Below, in pieces: positions 51,563 to 60,271 of a DNA stretch of 64,000 nucleotides (positions are counted from its first letter, which is position 1; each line of letters starts with the position of its first letter). Made by a program: the position numbers and the translations under genes. Location: contig JAJDTJ010000129.1 in the NCBI GenBank assembly GCA_022827225.1, forward strand, positions 1-64,000, in the 5' to 3' direction. The notes beneath the pieces were generated by a model, which worked only from the letters and a program-made list of their open reading frames with translations, had not been told where the DNA came from and searched no databases. Source of the DNA: Candidatus Poribacteria bacterium. Its GTDB lineage: Bacteria; Poribacteria; WGA-4E; WGA-3G.

Positions 51563-52366
51563 ATGACGAAAGAACTATCACTTGTGGCACACGACGATTT
51601 AGAAAGCCAAGTTGAGGCACTTGAAAGAGATGGTTATGTCTATTTCCCCAGTGTGCTTGATGCTGAGGAGGTCGCCGAATTGCGAGCCACTATGGAGCGG
51701 TTAGAGGCGATTCCAGAGTGTTTAGATCGGCACCAAACGCCTCAAAATGGCGACGGATTCGTGAATAAAATCATCAACAACTCGTTTAACCGCGATCCAT
51801 TGTATCTCGGATTCCTTGACAAATCACCCGTTATTGAAGTCGCCGAGGCAACGCACGGTGAGGATTGTCATTGCATCGGGATGCAATCGTGGTTGACGGG
51901 ACCAGGACGTCCGGATCAGGGATTACATACCGATTGGCTGCCAATCGCTTTACCTGCTGACATCCGTTCCGATCCACGCGTCAAAGTCCCGATCTTCATC
52001 ACGACTGCCCACTACTATCTCAACGATATGTATGAGGCATTGGGACCGACGAAGTTTGTCCCAGGTAGCCATTACTCTGGATGTTCTCCAAACGGTGCAA
52101 CCGAGTGGAATAACCGGGGAGAAGAGAGTATCTTGTGCAATGCGGGGGACGTGGTGCTTTTCCGCAGTGAAGTCTGGCATCGGGGTTCTGCCAATACGAG
52201 TGACGAAGTCCGTTATCTTTTGCAAGTCCATTATGCGCAACGGATGATTACTCAGAAATACCCGCCCTATCTGAATAAGTTTCAGTTTGATGCATCGATT
52301 CTCGCTCAAGCGAGCCCGCGACAGAGGCGGCTCCTCGGCGACCATCGCCCAAGCAATTATGATTGA
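51563..52366 (+). CDS. Phytanoyl-CoA dioxygenase (PhyH) family protein
   Basis: 267 aa, single PhyH domain. DGYVYFPSVLDAEEVAELR near the start, GLHTDWLP with the proximal His-x-Asp iron ligands, KFVPGSHYSGC and a later VLFRSEVWHRGSAN with the distal His. This full set of ligands supports an active Fe(II)/2-oxoglutarate oxygenase. ATG 51563 with AAAGGAG upstream is preferred to the frame's earlier ATG at 51509. A truncated PhyH start follows at 52397. Substrate unknown. Confidence 0.88.
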   Translation: MTKELSLVAHDDLESQVEALERDGYVYFPSVLDAEEVAELRATMERLEAIPECLDRHQTPQNGDGFVNKIINNSFNRDPLYLGFLDKSPVIEVAEATHGEDCHCIGMQSWLTGPGRPDQGLHTDWLPIALPADIRSDPRVKVPIFITTAHYYLNDMYEALGPTKFVPGSHYSGCSPNGATEWNNRGEESILCNAGDVVLFRSEVWHRGSANTSDEVRYLLQVHYAQRMITQKYPPYLNKFQFDASILAQASPRQRRLLGDHRPSNYD

Positions 52367-52396
52367 AGGCACATATTCCGAATCACCTAAGATGCC

Positions 52397-52543
52397 ATGA
52401 ACACACAAGTTACAAGCGATCAGATTGAATTTTACCGTGAAAGTGGATTTCTGATTATTGACGATTTCCTGAACGGTTCTGAGTTATCGTTGTGGCAGGA
52501 TGCTGTTGATGAGGCTATTGGTTTTCTCATATCGAAGCGGTAG
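52397..52543 (+). pseudogene. Truncated PhyH gene (N-terminal 48 aa)
   Basis: ATG at 52397 opens DQIEFYRESGFLIIDDFLNG, then ELSLWQDAVDEAI, the usual start of a PhyH domain, and stops at 52541-52543 before any iron ligand. It is a gene relic left downstream of the intact PhyH gene. It shows that this locus once held a second PhyH copy, unlike the intact one in sequence. Confidence 0.65.
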
Positions 52544-52594
52544 CATATTATCAAATCAGTTTTAAATCGAAAACCAAATATCAGGAGTTTTCTC

Positions 52595-53002
52595 ATGTTG
52601 AGCAGAAATGTAAATGGAAAAATCAGCGTGTTGATTCTATCAATGCTATTATTTTTAACCGCTTGCGGTGGTGATGATATCGATGTTGATTATCTTGGGG
52701 ATTTCTATACGCCTACTTCGCACGTGGATGTTTACTTTTCGGAGGATGATGTAACCGAAGGCTATCTGGTGATGGGACACGCGACTGCAGACGGTGGTGA
52801 CACAGAGGCGTTACAAGAAACGTTAATAGAGAAGGCACACGACAGCGGTGCTGATGGAATCATATTTGAAGGATTCGATCGGGTAGAGACCGGAGAACAA
52901 ACCATCGTCAATGATATAGGTGACACAAGTATCGTCAATACGAACACCAAAAGCGTATTACAGGTTAAAGCGATTTTTATCAAGTATAACAAAAATCTAT
53001 AA
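52595..53002 (+). CDS. Small lipoprotein
   Basis: 135 aa. Signal peptide and lipobox LTAC (Cys24). The mature part has a compact alpha/beta look (VDVYFSEDDVTEGYLVMGHATADG, then LIEKAHDSGADGIIFEGF and LQVKAIFIKY), recalling small periplasmic proteins with a heavy-metal-binding/YbjQ-like core, but the family is uncertain. The gene stands alone and ends 6 bases past the convergent brnA stop. Confidence 0.75.
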   Translation: MLSRNVNGKISVLILSMLLFLTACGGDDIDVDYLGDFYTPTSHVDVYFSEDDVTEGYLVMGHATADGGDTEALQETLIEKAHDSGADGIIFEGFDRVETGEQTIVNDIGDTSIVNTNTKSVLQVKAIFIKYNKNL

Positions 53003-53551
53003 GGCGTTTGGGGCGAGGGACTCTGTCTCCTCTATGATTTCCCATCCAATACGGGGCGTATGCTTAACATATCCATCGTCGTGCAGATGACAAAGGATCC
53101 CCCAAACCAGTGAGTTACTTCTGGCAGTATCTCTGTAGTCAACCTTAGGTATACCGAGACGGTGTCTGATTTCTTCAAGTTGGATAGGTCCCTCAGATCG
53201 TGCTTTGCGTAAAATATCCAGCACTGATGCCTTGAGATCAAATAGAGCCGCGTGTGCACATCGCTTGTTTGCTTCCATGTATGACCGGAGCACGGTATTA
53301 ATCTGTGCTTCGTAGTCAACAGTACGAGCTTTGAACCACTTTAAGAGGTCCGGGTCAATGTTCATCAAATGAGAAGGAAGTGGTGCCGTTTCCCAAAAAG
53401 CTTCATCGGTAGGTTGGGCATCTTTATCACTGAGCGCGTCCTGATAAACTTCCTCATCGCTCATTGTATCAACTTTCTCCCAATCAGTTTCATCAGAAGC
53501 ATGTTCGAGTTCTTCACGCGTATATTTGATTAAAGTAGATTTGTCTTTCAT
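52997..53551 (-). CDS. brnA: BrnA-type antitoxin with extra C-terminal winged-helix-like domain
   Basis: 184 aa. The first ~100 residues match BrnA antitoxins (MSDEEVYQDALSD, then DPDLLKWFKARTVDYEAQINTVLRSYMEA, a ribbon-helix-helix DNA-binding part). BrnA is usually about 80-100 aa. Here a further ~80 residues (from LKASVLDILRKARSEGPIQL) look like a winged helix: LEEIRHRLGI, then LVWGILCHLHDDGYV. The start at 53551 (AAGGAAG nearby) gives a 38-base overlap with brnT, so the pair is coupled. It probably neutralises BrnT and represses the operon. Confidence 0.8.
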   Translation of the reverse strand: MKDKSTLIKYTREELEHASDETDWEKVDTMSDEEVYQDALSDKDAQPTDEAFWETAPLPSHLMNIDPDLLKWFKARTVDYEAQINTVLRSYMEANKRCAHAALFDLKASVLDILRKARSEGPIQLEEIRHRLGIPKVDYRDTARSNSLVWGILCHLHDDGYVKHTPRIGWEIIEETESLAPNAL

Positions 53552-53792
53552 CCTTACTTGCCTTCCTTGCTGAAATAATGCGACGTGTGTTACCTCGCCA
53601 TGTATAAACCACATACAAGAGACGACCTGCGCTTCGACCAAGGACAACGATTCTTTCTTCACCGTAGTCGTATCGAACATCTACGCGCTCTATCCGATCA
53701 GGGTCATCAAAGACTAACGCAGCACGTTTGAAACTAATTCCACGTTTTTGGATACATTCTTGATTCTTCTGTTCGTCCCATTCAAATTCCAT
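53514..53792 (-). CDS. brnT: BrnT-type ribonuclease toxin
   Basis: 92 aa from ATG 53792 (an earlier in-frame ATG at 53813 would add 7 residues). It matches the BrnT pattern: EFEWDEQKNQECIQKRGISF, then AALVFDDP, GEERIVVLGRSAGRLLYVVYT and RRIISARKASKDER. BrnT is a RelE/ParE-fold RNase that blocks translation. It precedes and overlaps brnA in the usual order. The catalytic-type Arg and Lys residues near the C-terminus are present, so the toxin looks intact. Confidence 0.88.
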   Translation of the reverse strand: MEFEWDEQKNQECIQKRGISFKRAALVFDDPDRIERVDVRYDYGEERIVVLGRSAGRLLYVVYTWRGNTRRIISARKASKDERQIYFNQIYA

Positions 53793-53877
53793 TATAGCAG
53801 GTTCGATGCACATCTTATCCTAATTTTTACAAATTGTGTATAGTATAACATATTTTGTGTGAATAGTTAAGAGAAAA

Positions 53878-54774
53878 TTAGTCGTACAAATTCGCGTTAT
53901 TTTCGCTGTTAGGAGGTTCGGTGAGGTACGGAACGCGCCAGTCGGTCATTGGAAGATAATACCTACAGAATAGGATAACGCACGGGATGCTAATAACGAG
54001 TGCTATCAACCCTATCCACCAAGATTCTTGAAATTCAGCAATCGTTTGGTATGAAGCAGGTGTGTCAAGGTCCATTGTGAGGTATTCCATGATCCACGCG
54101 GTTAAGTTATTTAGAATGTGCAGGAAAATCGGAACGAAAAGCGACTTCGTTCGGATGTAGAAGATAGCCATTACACAGGCGAAACAGAACCCGCCGATCA
54201 CATTCGTATGCAGGAGTCCAAAGACGATTGAGGAAGCGAGGATCGCCCGCGTCATATCCCACTTGACAGTCCATCGCGTTAGTAAAATGCCACGTACGAA
54301 AAACTCCTCTATCACAGGCGCAACCAACACAATCGTTAAATAATTGACAGCGTTGGCAAGAATGTAATTATCACCACGCCTCCAAATCATTGGGGTAGAG
54401 TCCTCAAGGTGCCACAACTCGACAAATTCTGGAAAAACAAACGATAGTGGAAGGTACAAAACATAGATAGATGCAATGGCACTAATGACAAGCGGCACCA
54501 CCCATAGCGCACATCGTCCAAGCGTGCGCCATGTCGGAAATGTTCCAAACAGCCGGCGATAAGACAAACCTGCACGGGAGAATCCCCTGAAGTTAAACAG
54601 AAAGAAGAACCCGAATAAAAATAAACTGGACAGTGCTTTAGGAAATGGAGAATCTCTACTGTATTTAAAGAAGATGAAAAAAGTAACAGCAGTGACAACA
54701 GCAGTGAGAATGCCCACCATTAACAGCGATCTACCCCGAAGATCACGACTCGTTTCAAATGGATTGTCTTGCAT
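53878..54774 (-). CDS. CPBP-family intramembrane metalloprotease
   Basis: 298 aa with about eight helices. The CPBP/Abi signature is complete: EEFFVRGILLTRW (motif 1, EExxxR), FGLLHTN (motif 2, F-x3-H) and HILNNL (motif 3, H-x3-N). These putative intramembrane proteases process prenyl proteins, sigma-factor regulators or act in bacteriocin immunity in other bacteria. AAAGGTG before ATG 54774 decides the start. The gene stands apart from its neighbours, so there is no context for its target. Confidence 0.88.
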   Translation of the reverse strand: MQDNPFETSRDLRGRSLLMVGILTAVVTAVTFFIFFKYSRDSPFPKALSSLFLFGFFFLFNFRGFSRAGLSYRRLFGTFPTWRTLGRCALWVVPLVISAIASIYVLYLPLSFVFPEFVELWHLEDSTPMIWRRGDNYILANAVNYLTIVLVAPVIEEFFVRGILLTRWTVKWDMTRAILASSIVFGLLHTNVIGGFCFACVMAIFYIRTKSLFVPIFLHILNNLTAWIMEYLTMDLDTPASYQTIAEFQESWWIGLIALVISIPCVILFCRYYLPMTDWRVPYLTEPPNSENNANLYD

Positions 54775-54922
54775 ATGGATATTCACCTTTGCACTTCATA
54801 ATGGGACTACGGAAATTATATCGGATTCTAATGTGTCTGTCCATTCAAATTTGTAATTACCGCGTCTTGAATCAAATGGATGGTTGTGATACAATGCCGA
54901 AAACGCAAAGGAGGACATTCAG

Positions 54923-55765
54923 ATGACTGAGAACCAAATTAAAATCGCGGCGTGTCAATTGCTCACCAGTGAGGATGTTTCTGCTAACACTGCGAAAGTA
55001 CTACAGCAAATTGCGGCGTGTGCGGAGATGGGGATCCAGATTGCGGCGTTCCCGGAAGGGTGTCTGTTCGGTTACTGTTGTCGGACAGATTATTGGGAAC
55101 GGATCTCGCCACAGGTCTTCAAAGAGGCTGAGGCGAAAATTGCCGAGGCTGCACGCCGACACGCTATGGCTGTTGTCGTGGGTTCCGCACATCACGATGG
55201 CGAAAATTGGCACAACGATTTAGCGATTTTTGACCAACAAGGGAGCCTCAAATATCGTTACGGTAAGACTTTTCTCGCTGGAGAGAAATGGTGTACCAAC
55301 AATCGCGGTAAACTGCCGATTGTGAAACTGGCGGGCGTTGACTGCTGTTTTATTATCTGCCACGACGTACGCTATCCGGAATTGGTCAAACTGCCGGCGG
55401 CGATGGGTGCGCAACTCTGTATCTTCTGCTCGTGTGAATCGGGGTTGTTATCGGAGTATAAACTTTCAGCGTATCGTGCAATGCCGATCTCGCGTGCAAC
55501 GGAAAACGGGATTTACCTCTTGATGGCGAATACACCCGCGAATCCTGATGACATCCGCTCGCCGGGTTCATCACACGGAAACTCGAAGGTCGTACATCCG
55601 GATGGGAACGTCATCACAGAAGCAGGATTTTTCGGGGACAAAATCGTTTCGGCAACAATAGACCTCTCACAGGCGACAGGTTCCCAGGCAAAACGGACTT
55701 GCAATGAAGACACCATTCTTCGAGAATGGTTCCGACAAGGGTGTGATTTTGTCGTGAAGGTCTGA
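54923..55765 (+). CDS. Carbon-nitrogen hydrolase (nitrilase superfamily)
   Basis: 280 aa. The Glu-Lys-Cys triad is visible: AAFPEGCLFGY (Glu about 43), YRYGKTFL (Lys about 116) and FIICHDVRYPEL (Cys about 150). Members hydrolyse amides, nitriles or N-carbamoyl compounds. AAAGGAGG precedes the ATG. The following amidohydrolase gene, after a repeat-bearing gap of 110 bases, points to a shared catabolic role (inference). Confidence 0.9.
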   Translation: MTENQIKIAACQLLTSEDVSANTAKVLQQIAACAEMGIQIAAFPEGCLFGYCCRTDYWERISPQVFKEAEAKIAEAARRHAMAVVVGSAHHDGENWHNDLAIFDQQGSLKYRYGKTFLAGEKWCTNNRGKLPIVKLAGVDCCFIICHDVRYPELVKLPAAMGAQLCIFCSCESGLLSEYKLSAYRAMPISRATENGIYLLMANTPANPDDIRSPGSSHGNSKVVHPDGNVITEAGFFGDKIVSATIDLSQATGSQAKRTCNEDTILREWFRQGCDFVVKV

Positions 55766-55771
55766 AATCAG

Positions 55772-55858
55772 CCGTCAGTTATCAGCGGTCAGCAAAGAGG
55801 CTCTCGGTTAACCGAACGTCTTTTCCACTGATGGCTGATAGCCGACAGCCGATAGCCA
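55772..55858. repeat. Dispersed CAGCCGTCAGTTATCAGC-type repeat
   Basis: The gap contains CAGCCGTCAGTTATCAGC and, facing it, GCTGATAGCCGACAGCCGAT. The ends are partly complementary, forming an imperfect long hairpin. It looks like an intergenic repeat family. Confidence 0.5.
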
Positions 55859-55875
55859 CTAAAGGAGTTGGATTT

Positions 55876-57129
55876 ATGCCAAGTCAAACCGTTCAAATCC
55901 GTGCCGATCGGCTCGTTGACGGAATCAGCACAACCGTTAAAACCGATCAGGCGATTCTTGTGACCAACGGACGAATTGACGCTGTCGGACATCAAGAAGA
56001 TATTGCGAAGCAGACACCACCTGACGCACAGGTTATTGACCTCGGGGATGTCTGTATCACACCGGGTCTCATTGACGGGCATACGCACCTGAGTCTCGCG
56101 GGAGATGGACGGAGCTACGTTCAGATGTTCTCCGAGACCGATGAGATGATGGTACTGACAGGTGCGATGAATCTGCAACGGCATCTCGCCGCCGGAATTA
56201 CAACAATCCGAGAACACGGTGCAAGAAACAGAGTCGGATTTACGCTCAAGGAAGGACTTGAACGCGGTTATATTCCGGGACCTCGTACCTTAGTCAGCGG
56301 ACGACCGATTACTTGTACAGGTGGGCATTTCCACATGTGTAACGAGACCGCGGATGGTGAGGCTGAGATGCGCCGCTCGGTACGTCGATTGGTTCACGAA
56401 GGGGCAGATTACATCAAGATCATGGCATCAGGGGGTGGTACTGTCGGAACGATTCCGGGGCGTGCAAGTTACTCTGTCGCCGAGTTGCACGCCGCTGTCC
56501 ACGAGGCGCACCACTTCCATCGGCTCACGGTGGCACATTGCCGCGCGAAAGAATCAATGGTCCGCGCCGTTGAGGCAGGCATCGATTTGATGGAGCATGC
56601 CGAGTTTCTTGACCCAGACGGCGAACTCCGTTTTGATCCGAAAATTGCCGAGATGATGGCGGAATCCGGCATCTGGATTAGTCCGACCCTCCAAGCGTGG
56701 ACGGGGTATCCGCGCATCGTTGAACTCCGCGCAAAACGCGATAGTGATACGATTTCTGCTGATGAAATAACCGAATTGCAACGGCTTGAGGCACGGGCAG
56801 AGGTGCGCTTAGATGTGATGAGGCGTATGCTCGACTACGATCTTCGGGACCGGATTGTCCCCGGCACTGATTCAGGCGTTGGCAATCTCGCGTTTGGGCA
56901 TCTCGACTACGATTTGCAACTGCTTGTCCAAGTCGGATTTACACCTGCAGAGGCACTCATCTCAGCGACCCGCATTTCCGCCGAGGCAATCGGGATGGCG
57001 GACGACATTGGGACCATTGCCCCCGGCAAAATTGCGGATATTGTTGCTTTTGAGAGCGATCCAACCAACAATGTAGATGCGATTAGCCGAATAACCGCAG
57101 TCTTTCAAGCAGGGCAACGGGTGAAATAA
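55876..57129 (+). CDS. Imidazolonepropionase-like amidohydrolase
   Basis: 417 aa. TIM-barrel amidohydrolase with LIDGHTHL (first metal site), a Lys in GADYIKIMASGG, HCRAKESM and EHAEFLD His ligands, GTDSGVG (catalytic Asp), and the C-terminal beta-sandwich stretch IAPGKIADIVAFESDP. Members include prolidases, dipeptidases and imidazolonepropionase. ATG 55876 is preceded by AAAGGAG; the open frame begins 45 bases earlier, in the repeat. The Nudix gene follows after 7 bases. Confidence 0.9.
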   Translation: MPSQTVQIRADRLVDGISTTVKTDQAILVTNGRIDAVGHQEDIAKQTPPDAQVIDLGDVCITPGLIDGHTHLSLAGDGRSYVQMFSETDEMMVLTGAMNLQRHLAAGITTIREHGARNRVGFTLKEGLERGYIPGPRTLVSGRPITCTGGHFHMCNETADGEAEMRRSVRRLVHEGADYIKIMASGGGTVGTIPGRASYSVAELHAAVHEAHHFHRLTVAHCRAKESMVRAVEAGIDLMEHAEFLDPDGELRFDPKIAEMMAESGIWISPTLQAWTGYPRIVELRAKRDSDTISADEITELQRLEARAEVRLDVMRRMLDYDLRDRIVPGTDSGVGNLAFGHLDYDLQLLVQVGFTPAEALISATRISAEAIGMADDIGTIAPGKIADIVAFESDPTNNVDAISRITAVFQAGQRVK

Positions 57130-57136
57130 CCACACT

Positions 57137-57601
57137 ATGCAGTCAAACATCGAGCCTACTATCATTCAGCAGTTGCGCACCGATTCTCAAAAAGACGGCA
57201 TCCAAAAATTGGTTGTAGGTGCGGTAATCTGTATAAACAACAAATTCTTGCTCATAGAGCGAGTTCTATCTGATTTCATGGGTGGATTTGTTGGAATTCC
57301 GAGTGGTACCGTGGAGGCGGGGGAAGATCTACTCATAGCACTCGCACGGGAAGTGCAAGAAGAGACGGGACTTCTCGTAACATGGGTTCTTAAATATCTT
57401 GGATCCTTTGATTATAGGTCCAGTTCTGGCAAAAAAACGAGACATTTCAACTTTCTTGTTGAGGTCGAGGAAGGTAAGATCAAACTGGATCCTGCCGAAC
57501 ATCAAGCATACTATTGGGTAGCGTTGTCCGACGCGGCGTTCACAATGCTTAACATCTCAGACGCTACCAAGGCGGTTCTCAAGACCGCATCACAACAATA
57601 A
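57137..57601 (+). CDS. Nudix hydrolase
   Basis: 154 aa. The Nudix box is complete: GTVEAGEDLLIALAREVQEE followed by TGL. The fold begins around residue 25 (VVGAVICINNKFLLIERV). Members cleave nucleoside diphosphates linked to another group; GDP-mannose or ADP-ribose-type substrates are possible. It lies 7 bases after the amidohydrolase and likely shares its mRNA, although no strong Shine-Dalgarno is seen. Confidence 0.88.
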   Translation: MQSNIEPTIIQQLRTDSQKDGIQKLVVGAVICINNKFLLIERVLSDFMGGFVGIPSGTVEAGEDLLIALAREVQEETGLLVTWVLKYLGSFDYRSSSGKKTRHFNFLVEVEEGKIKLDPAEHQAYYWVALSDAAFTMLNISDATKAVLKTASQQ

Positions 57602-57619
57602 CACAAGCACTTGGTCAGA

Positions 57620-58372
57620 TCAAAACTCATAGATGTCTTCACGCCGTTTTGCGACCTTATGTCGAACAAGTGCTTGTAGGTCTTCTGGCATTCGCTCGAA
57701 CGTTTCTGGAAAAACGGGTTGGTGTCCGCCTTCGCGCATCAGATTCCACCACGCAGGATAATAAGCGATATTCAACGCCATACGATGTTGGTCGTTGGTT
57801 GTGTTTGCGCCTTGTCCGTGCCATGTGCCGCCATGCCATAATAGCACAGAGCCACGCCGTCCGCAGACGGGGACAGGGTGACTTTCGGCGATATCTTGCT
57901 CTGATGGTCTGCGCCGTGCGCGATGGCTAAACGGTACAACAAGCGTTGCGCCGTTTTCAACGGTGAAATCTGTTATCATCCAGATGGAATTAATCATCCA
58001 CAGTGTTTCGGGTAAGCGCGCGGGCAGATCATGTGTCGAATCGGAATGGATACCACCTTGCGGCGCACGCGGTTTGACCCATTTCGTGCACGCCTCACCC
58101 AACCGTGCGCTGTCGCCGAGAAAGTGGCGGACGACCTGTAGCACCTGTGGATGTGCAATACATTCCCAACACATCTCATCGAGGTTGACCACACCGAAAA
58201 GCGTTTGATACAGTTCGGCATCTGGATCCTGAAAAGTCTGTCGATTCGCTGGGTCTTGGTGGAGTTGGAAGTATTTCTCCGCCATTGCGTCTGCTTGCGG
58301 CGCAGGAATTGCGTCCTCAATCAAGCAATAACCGAATGTTTCGAGATGCTCTATTGCGTCTTGTTGTAGCAT
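57620..58372 (-). CDS. Phytanoyl-CoA dioxygenase (PhyH) family protein
   Basis: 250 aa, single PhyH domain. GIHSDSTHD contains the proximal His-x-Asp-like pair (HSD), then TLVVPFSHRARRRPSE and VLLWHGGTWHGQGAN with the distal His. Third PhyH-type enzyme of the window besides 33287 and 51563. GGAG before the ATG. A methyltransferase gene lies 14 bases upstream on the same strand, so they may be co-transcribed and modify one metabolite (inference). Confidence 0.88.
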   Translation of the reverse strand: MLQQDAIEHLETFGYCLIEDAIPAPQADAMAEKYFQLHQDPANRQTFQDPDAELYQTLFGVVNLDEMCWECIAHPQVLQVVRHFLGDSARLGEACTKWVKPRAPQGGIHSDSTHDLPARLPETLWMINSIWMITDFTVENGATLVVPFSHRARRRPSEQDIAESHPVPVCGRRGSVLLWHGGTWHGQGANTTNDQHRMALNIAYYPAWWNLMREGGHQPVFPETFERMPEDLQALVRHKVAKRREDIYEF

Positions 58373-58386
58373 TCGCTGAACTCCGT

Positions 58387-59064
58387 TTACGATTTATTAC
58401 AGAATACCAACATAAATCTATTTTCTTCTATCTGCTCGATCTGTTCTAAAGGAAGATGTTTCTCAACAATGTACTTGGCAAAGGCGACTGTCCAAAAGTA
58501 CCATGGAGCCGCGTACGTGCCTTTGTCAGGAATTGTACGACTTCCTTCTATTAAACCTGTCTGGATGTCGTATCGCTCTGGAAGGGTTTCCTCTCCTGCT
58601 CTTTTGACCAATTCATCGTGTATAATGACAATAAAGATGCCATTGTCCGATAGAATCTCTTTAAGCTGAACTGTTAAGCTCTCCAGCGTCTGATACGATA
58701 AGTAGCCATTATTTTGAGGAAGCAACGCAAGATCGAAAGAATTCTGTTTGTAGGGTAGCGCAGCTATGTTCCCGATGTTGAATTGACAGCGGCTCTTTCT
58801 TCTTTCTGCTACCTCTTTTGCGTGGCGGAGTGGAATCTCTGCGAAGTCAATACCTGTTGCTATGGCTCCCATGTCTTCCATAGCAAAAGTAAACCGTCCT
58901 GCATTGCATCCTAAATCTAATGCGCGCATACCAGGTTTTATGAGTTTAGATAGGTGGTTTTCATATCTGTCAACGGCAAATTGCGATCTTGGATCATCGG
59001 GATCGGTAGTCGGGTGAACACCCGCCGCGTTGTAATGTTTCTGAGTCGCATCAAATATGCTCAT
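58387..59064 (-). CDS. Class I SAM-dependent methyltransferase
   Basis: 225 aa. Motif I is ALDLGCNAGRFTFAM, with IDFAEIPL as motif II-type acidic loop and FDLALLPQNNGYL as motif III. The N-terminal QKHYNAAGVHPTTDPDDPR is typical of small-molecule methyltransferases. ATG 59064 with AAGGAAA upstream is preferred to the earlier in-frame ATG. Upstream of the PhyH gene by 14 bases. Substrate unknown. Confidence 0.85.
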   Translation of the reverse strand: MSIFDATQKHYNAAGVHPTTDPDDPRSQFAVDRYENHLSKLIKPGMRALDLGCNAGRFTFAMEDMGAIATGIDFAEIPLRHAKEVAERRKSRCQFNIGNIAALPYKQNSFDLALLPQNNGYLSYQTLESLTVQLKEILSDNGIFIVIIHDELVKRAGEETLPERYDIQTGLIEGSRTIPDKGTYAAPWYFWTVAFAKYIVEKHLPLEQIEQIEENRFMLVFCNKS

Positions 59065-59196
59065 CTGTTTTCCTTCAAATATGGCTTGCATTGTCCAAAA
59101 CTATCGTGTAAATTAACAGGATAGAATGTATCATATATTTTGCCATAATTCATCATGTTAGACAAGGTAAAATGACTATATAGGGGATCCCCACCA

Positions 59197-60261
59197 ATGT
59201 TATCAACTGAAGATATGGGCGGCGTTGTCGTTACTCCAAGCCAATTGAGCGATATGCAAGCGGGTGATTATATTCTCCATGCCCGTGATGGCATACTAAA
59301 CAAGGTTCCAGTGGAGAAAATCCGCATGCCTTTAGACCCGCAGGCGCATTATCAAGGGTTGAACCTCGTTTTGACCCTTGATGGGACTATCTATGCGGTG
59401 CAGCAGACGATCATCTCCAAGTCCACGGATGGTGGTAAGACTTGGGAACACCTCAATAGAAATCCGTCCGCGTTCGGTTTCAACGGATGGCTGCTGCAAG
59501 CCAATCGTCACGGGCAGCTTATTAACGTAGGTCAATTGGGTGAAGAACAACCGACCACTGTCTGGCTATCCGATGATGAGGGTGAAACGTGGGAACAGAC
59601 GAGCGAGATAGATGTTGCACCGTTTCAGAAAACCGTTGCTGGTTCAAGCCTGACGCGTCTCAGTGATGGGACGCTCCTCCTACCCATTAAAAGGTGTGAT
59701 GATCCGTTTTATGAGGGCACCAATCCAACTTATGTCTTCGTTTCAGACGATGATGGATACACCTTCTCAACCCGCTTCTTCTTATCAGACTACGGTAATG
59801 AGGTCAATATTGCAGAACTTTTCCCCGGACAGCTGCTTGCGGTCATTCGTTACCAACCCGGACCACCAGACCAACCTCATACGAACAAAACCGTCTTCCT
59901 CGCAGACTCAGTAGACAACGGTGCGACATGGACGGATCTGCGTCAACTGACAAGTGTGCATGGGCAGTGCCACGGTGCTGCGGTTGGGCTTTCTAATAAT
60001 TGTGCTGTTGTGGCTTATGACCACCGTTATCCACGCGAACTCGGCAGCGGTCGTGCGATGGTCAGCGACGACAACGGCAAAACTTGGTCCGATGAAGTCT
60101 ACTATCTCTGTCATGGGCACGTTGCAGGCTTCCCGCGACACGTTAGTTTAGATGGTGAAGAGATATTGACTTTTATTGGTTCCTGCTACGGTGATGTCAG
60201 TAGATGGGAGAACGCTACAGGAAACTCACGCTTCTGTATCATCCGGTGGCGACCGGTTTAG
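59197..60261 (+). CDS. Sialidase/BNR-repeat beta-propeller protein
   Basis: 354 aa, no signal peptide. Asp boxes are SKSTDGGKTW, SDDEGETW, SDDDGYTF, SVDNGATW and SDDNGKTW, i.e. a sialidase-type propeller (about 60-345). A catalytic Arg triad is not obvious, so enzyme activity on sialic acid is uncertain. The MR_MLE gene starts 11 bases downstream, suggesting an operon for sugar or sugar-acid use. It is unrelated in layout to the sigma-propeller proteins, although the blades are alike. Confidence 0.82.
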   Translation: MLSTEDMGGVVVTPSQLSDMQAGDYILHARDGILNKVPVEKIRMPLDPQAHYQGLNLVLTLDGTIYAVQQTIISKSTDGGKTWEHLNRNPSAFGFNGWLLQANRHGQLINVGQLGEEQPTTVWLSDDEGETWEQTSEIDVAPFQKTVAGSSLTRLSDGTLLLPIKRCDDPFYEGTNPTYVFVSDDDGYTFSTRFFLSDYGNEVNIAELFPGQLLAVIRYQPGPPDQPHTNKTVFLADSVDNGATWTDLRQLTSVHGQCHGAAVGLSNNCAVVAYDHRYPRELGSGRAMVSDDNGKTWSDEVYYLCHGHVAGFPRHVSLDGEEILTFIGSCYGDVSRWENATGNSRFCIIRWRPV

Positions 60262-60271
60262 GACAGCAACT

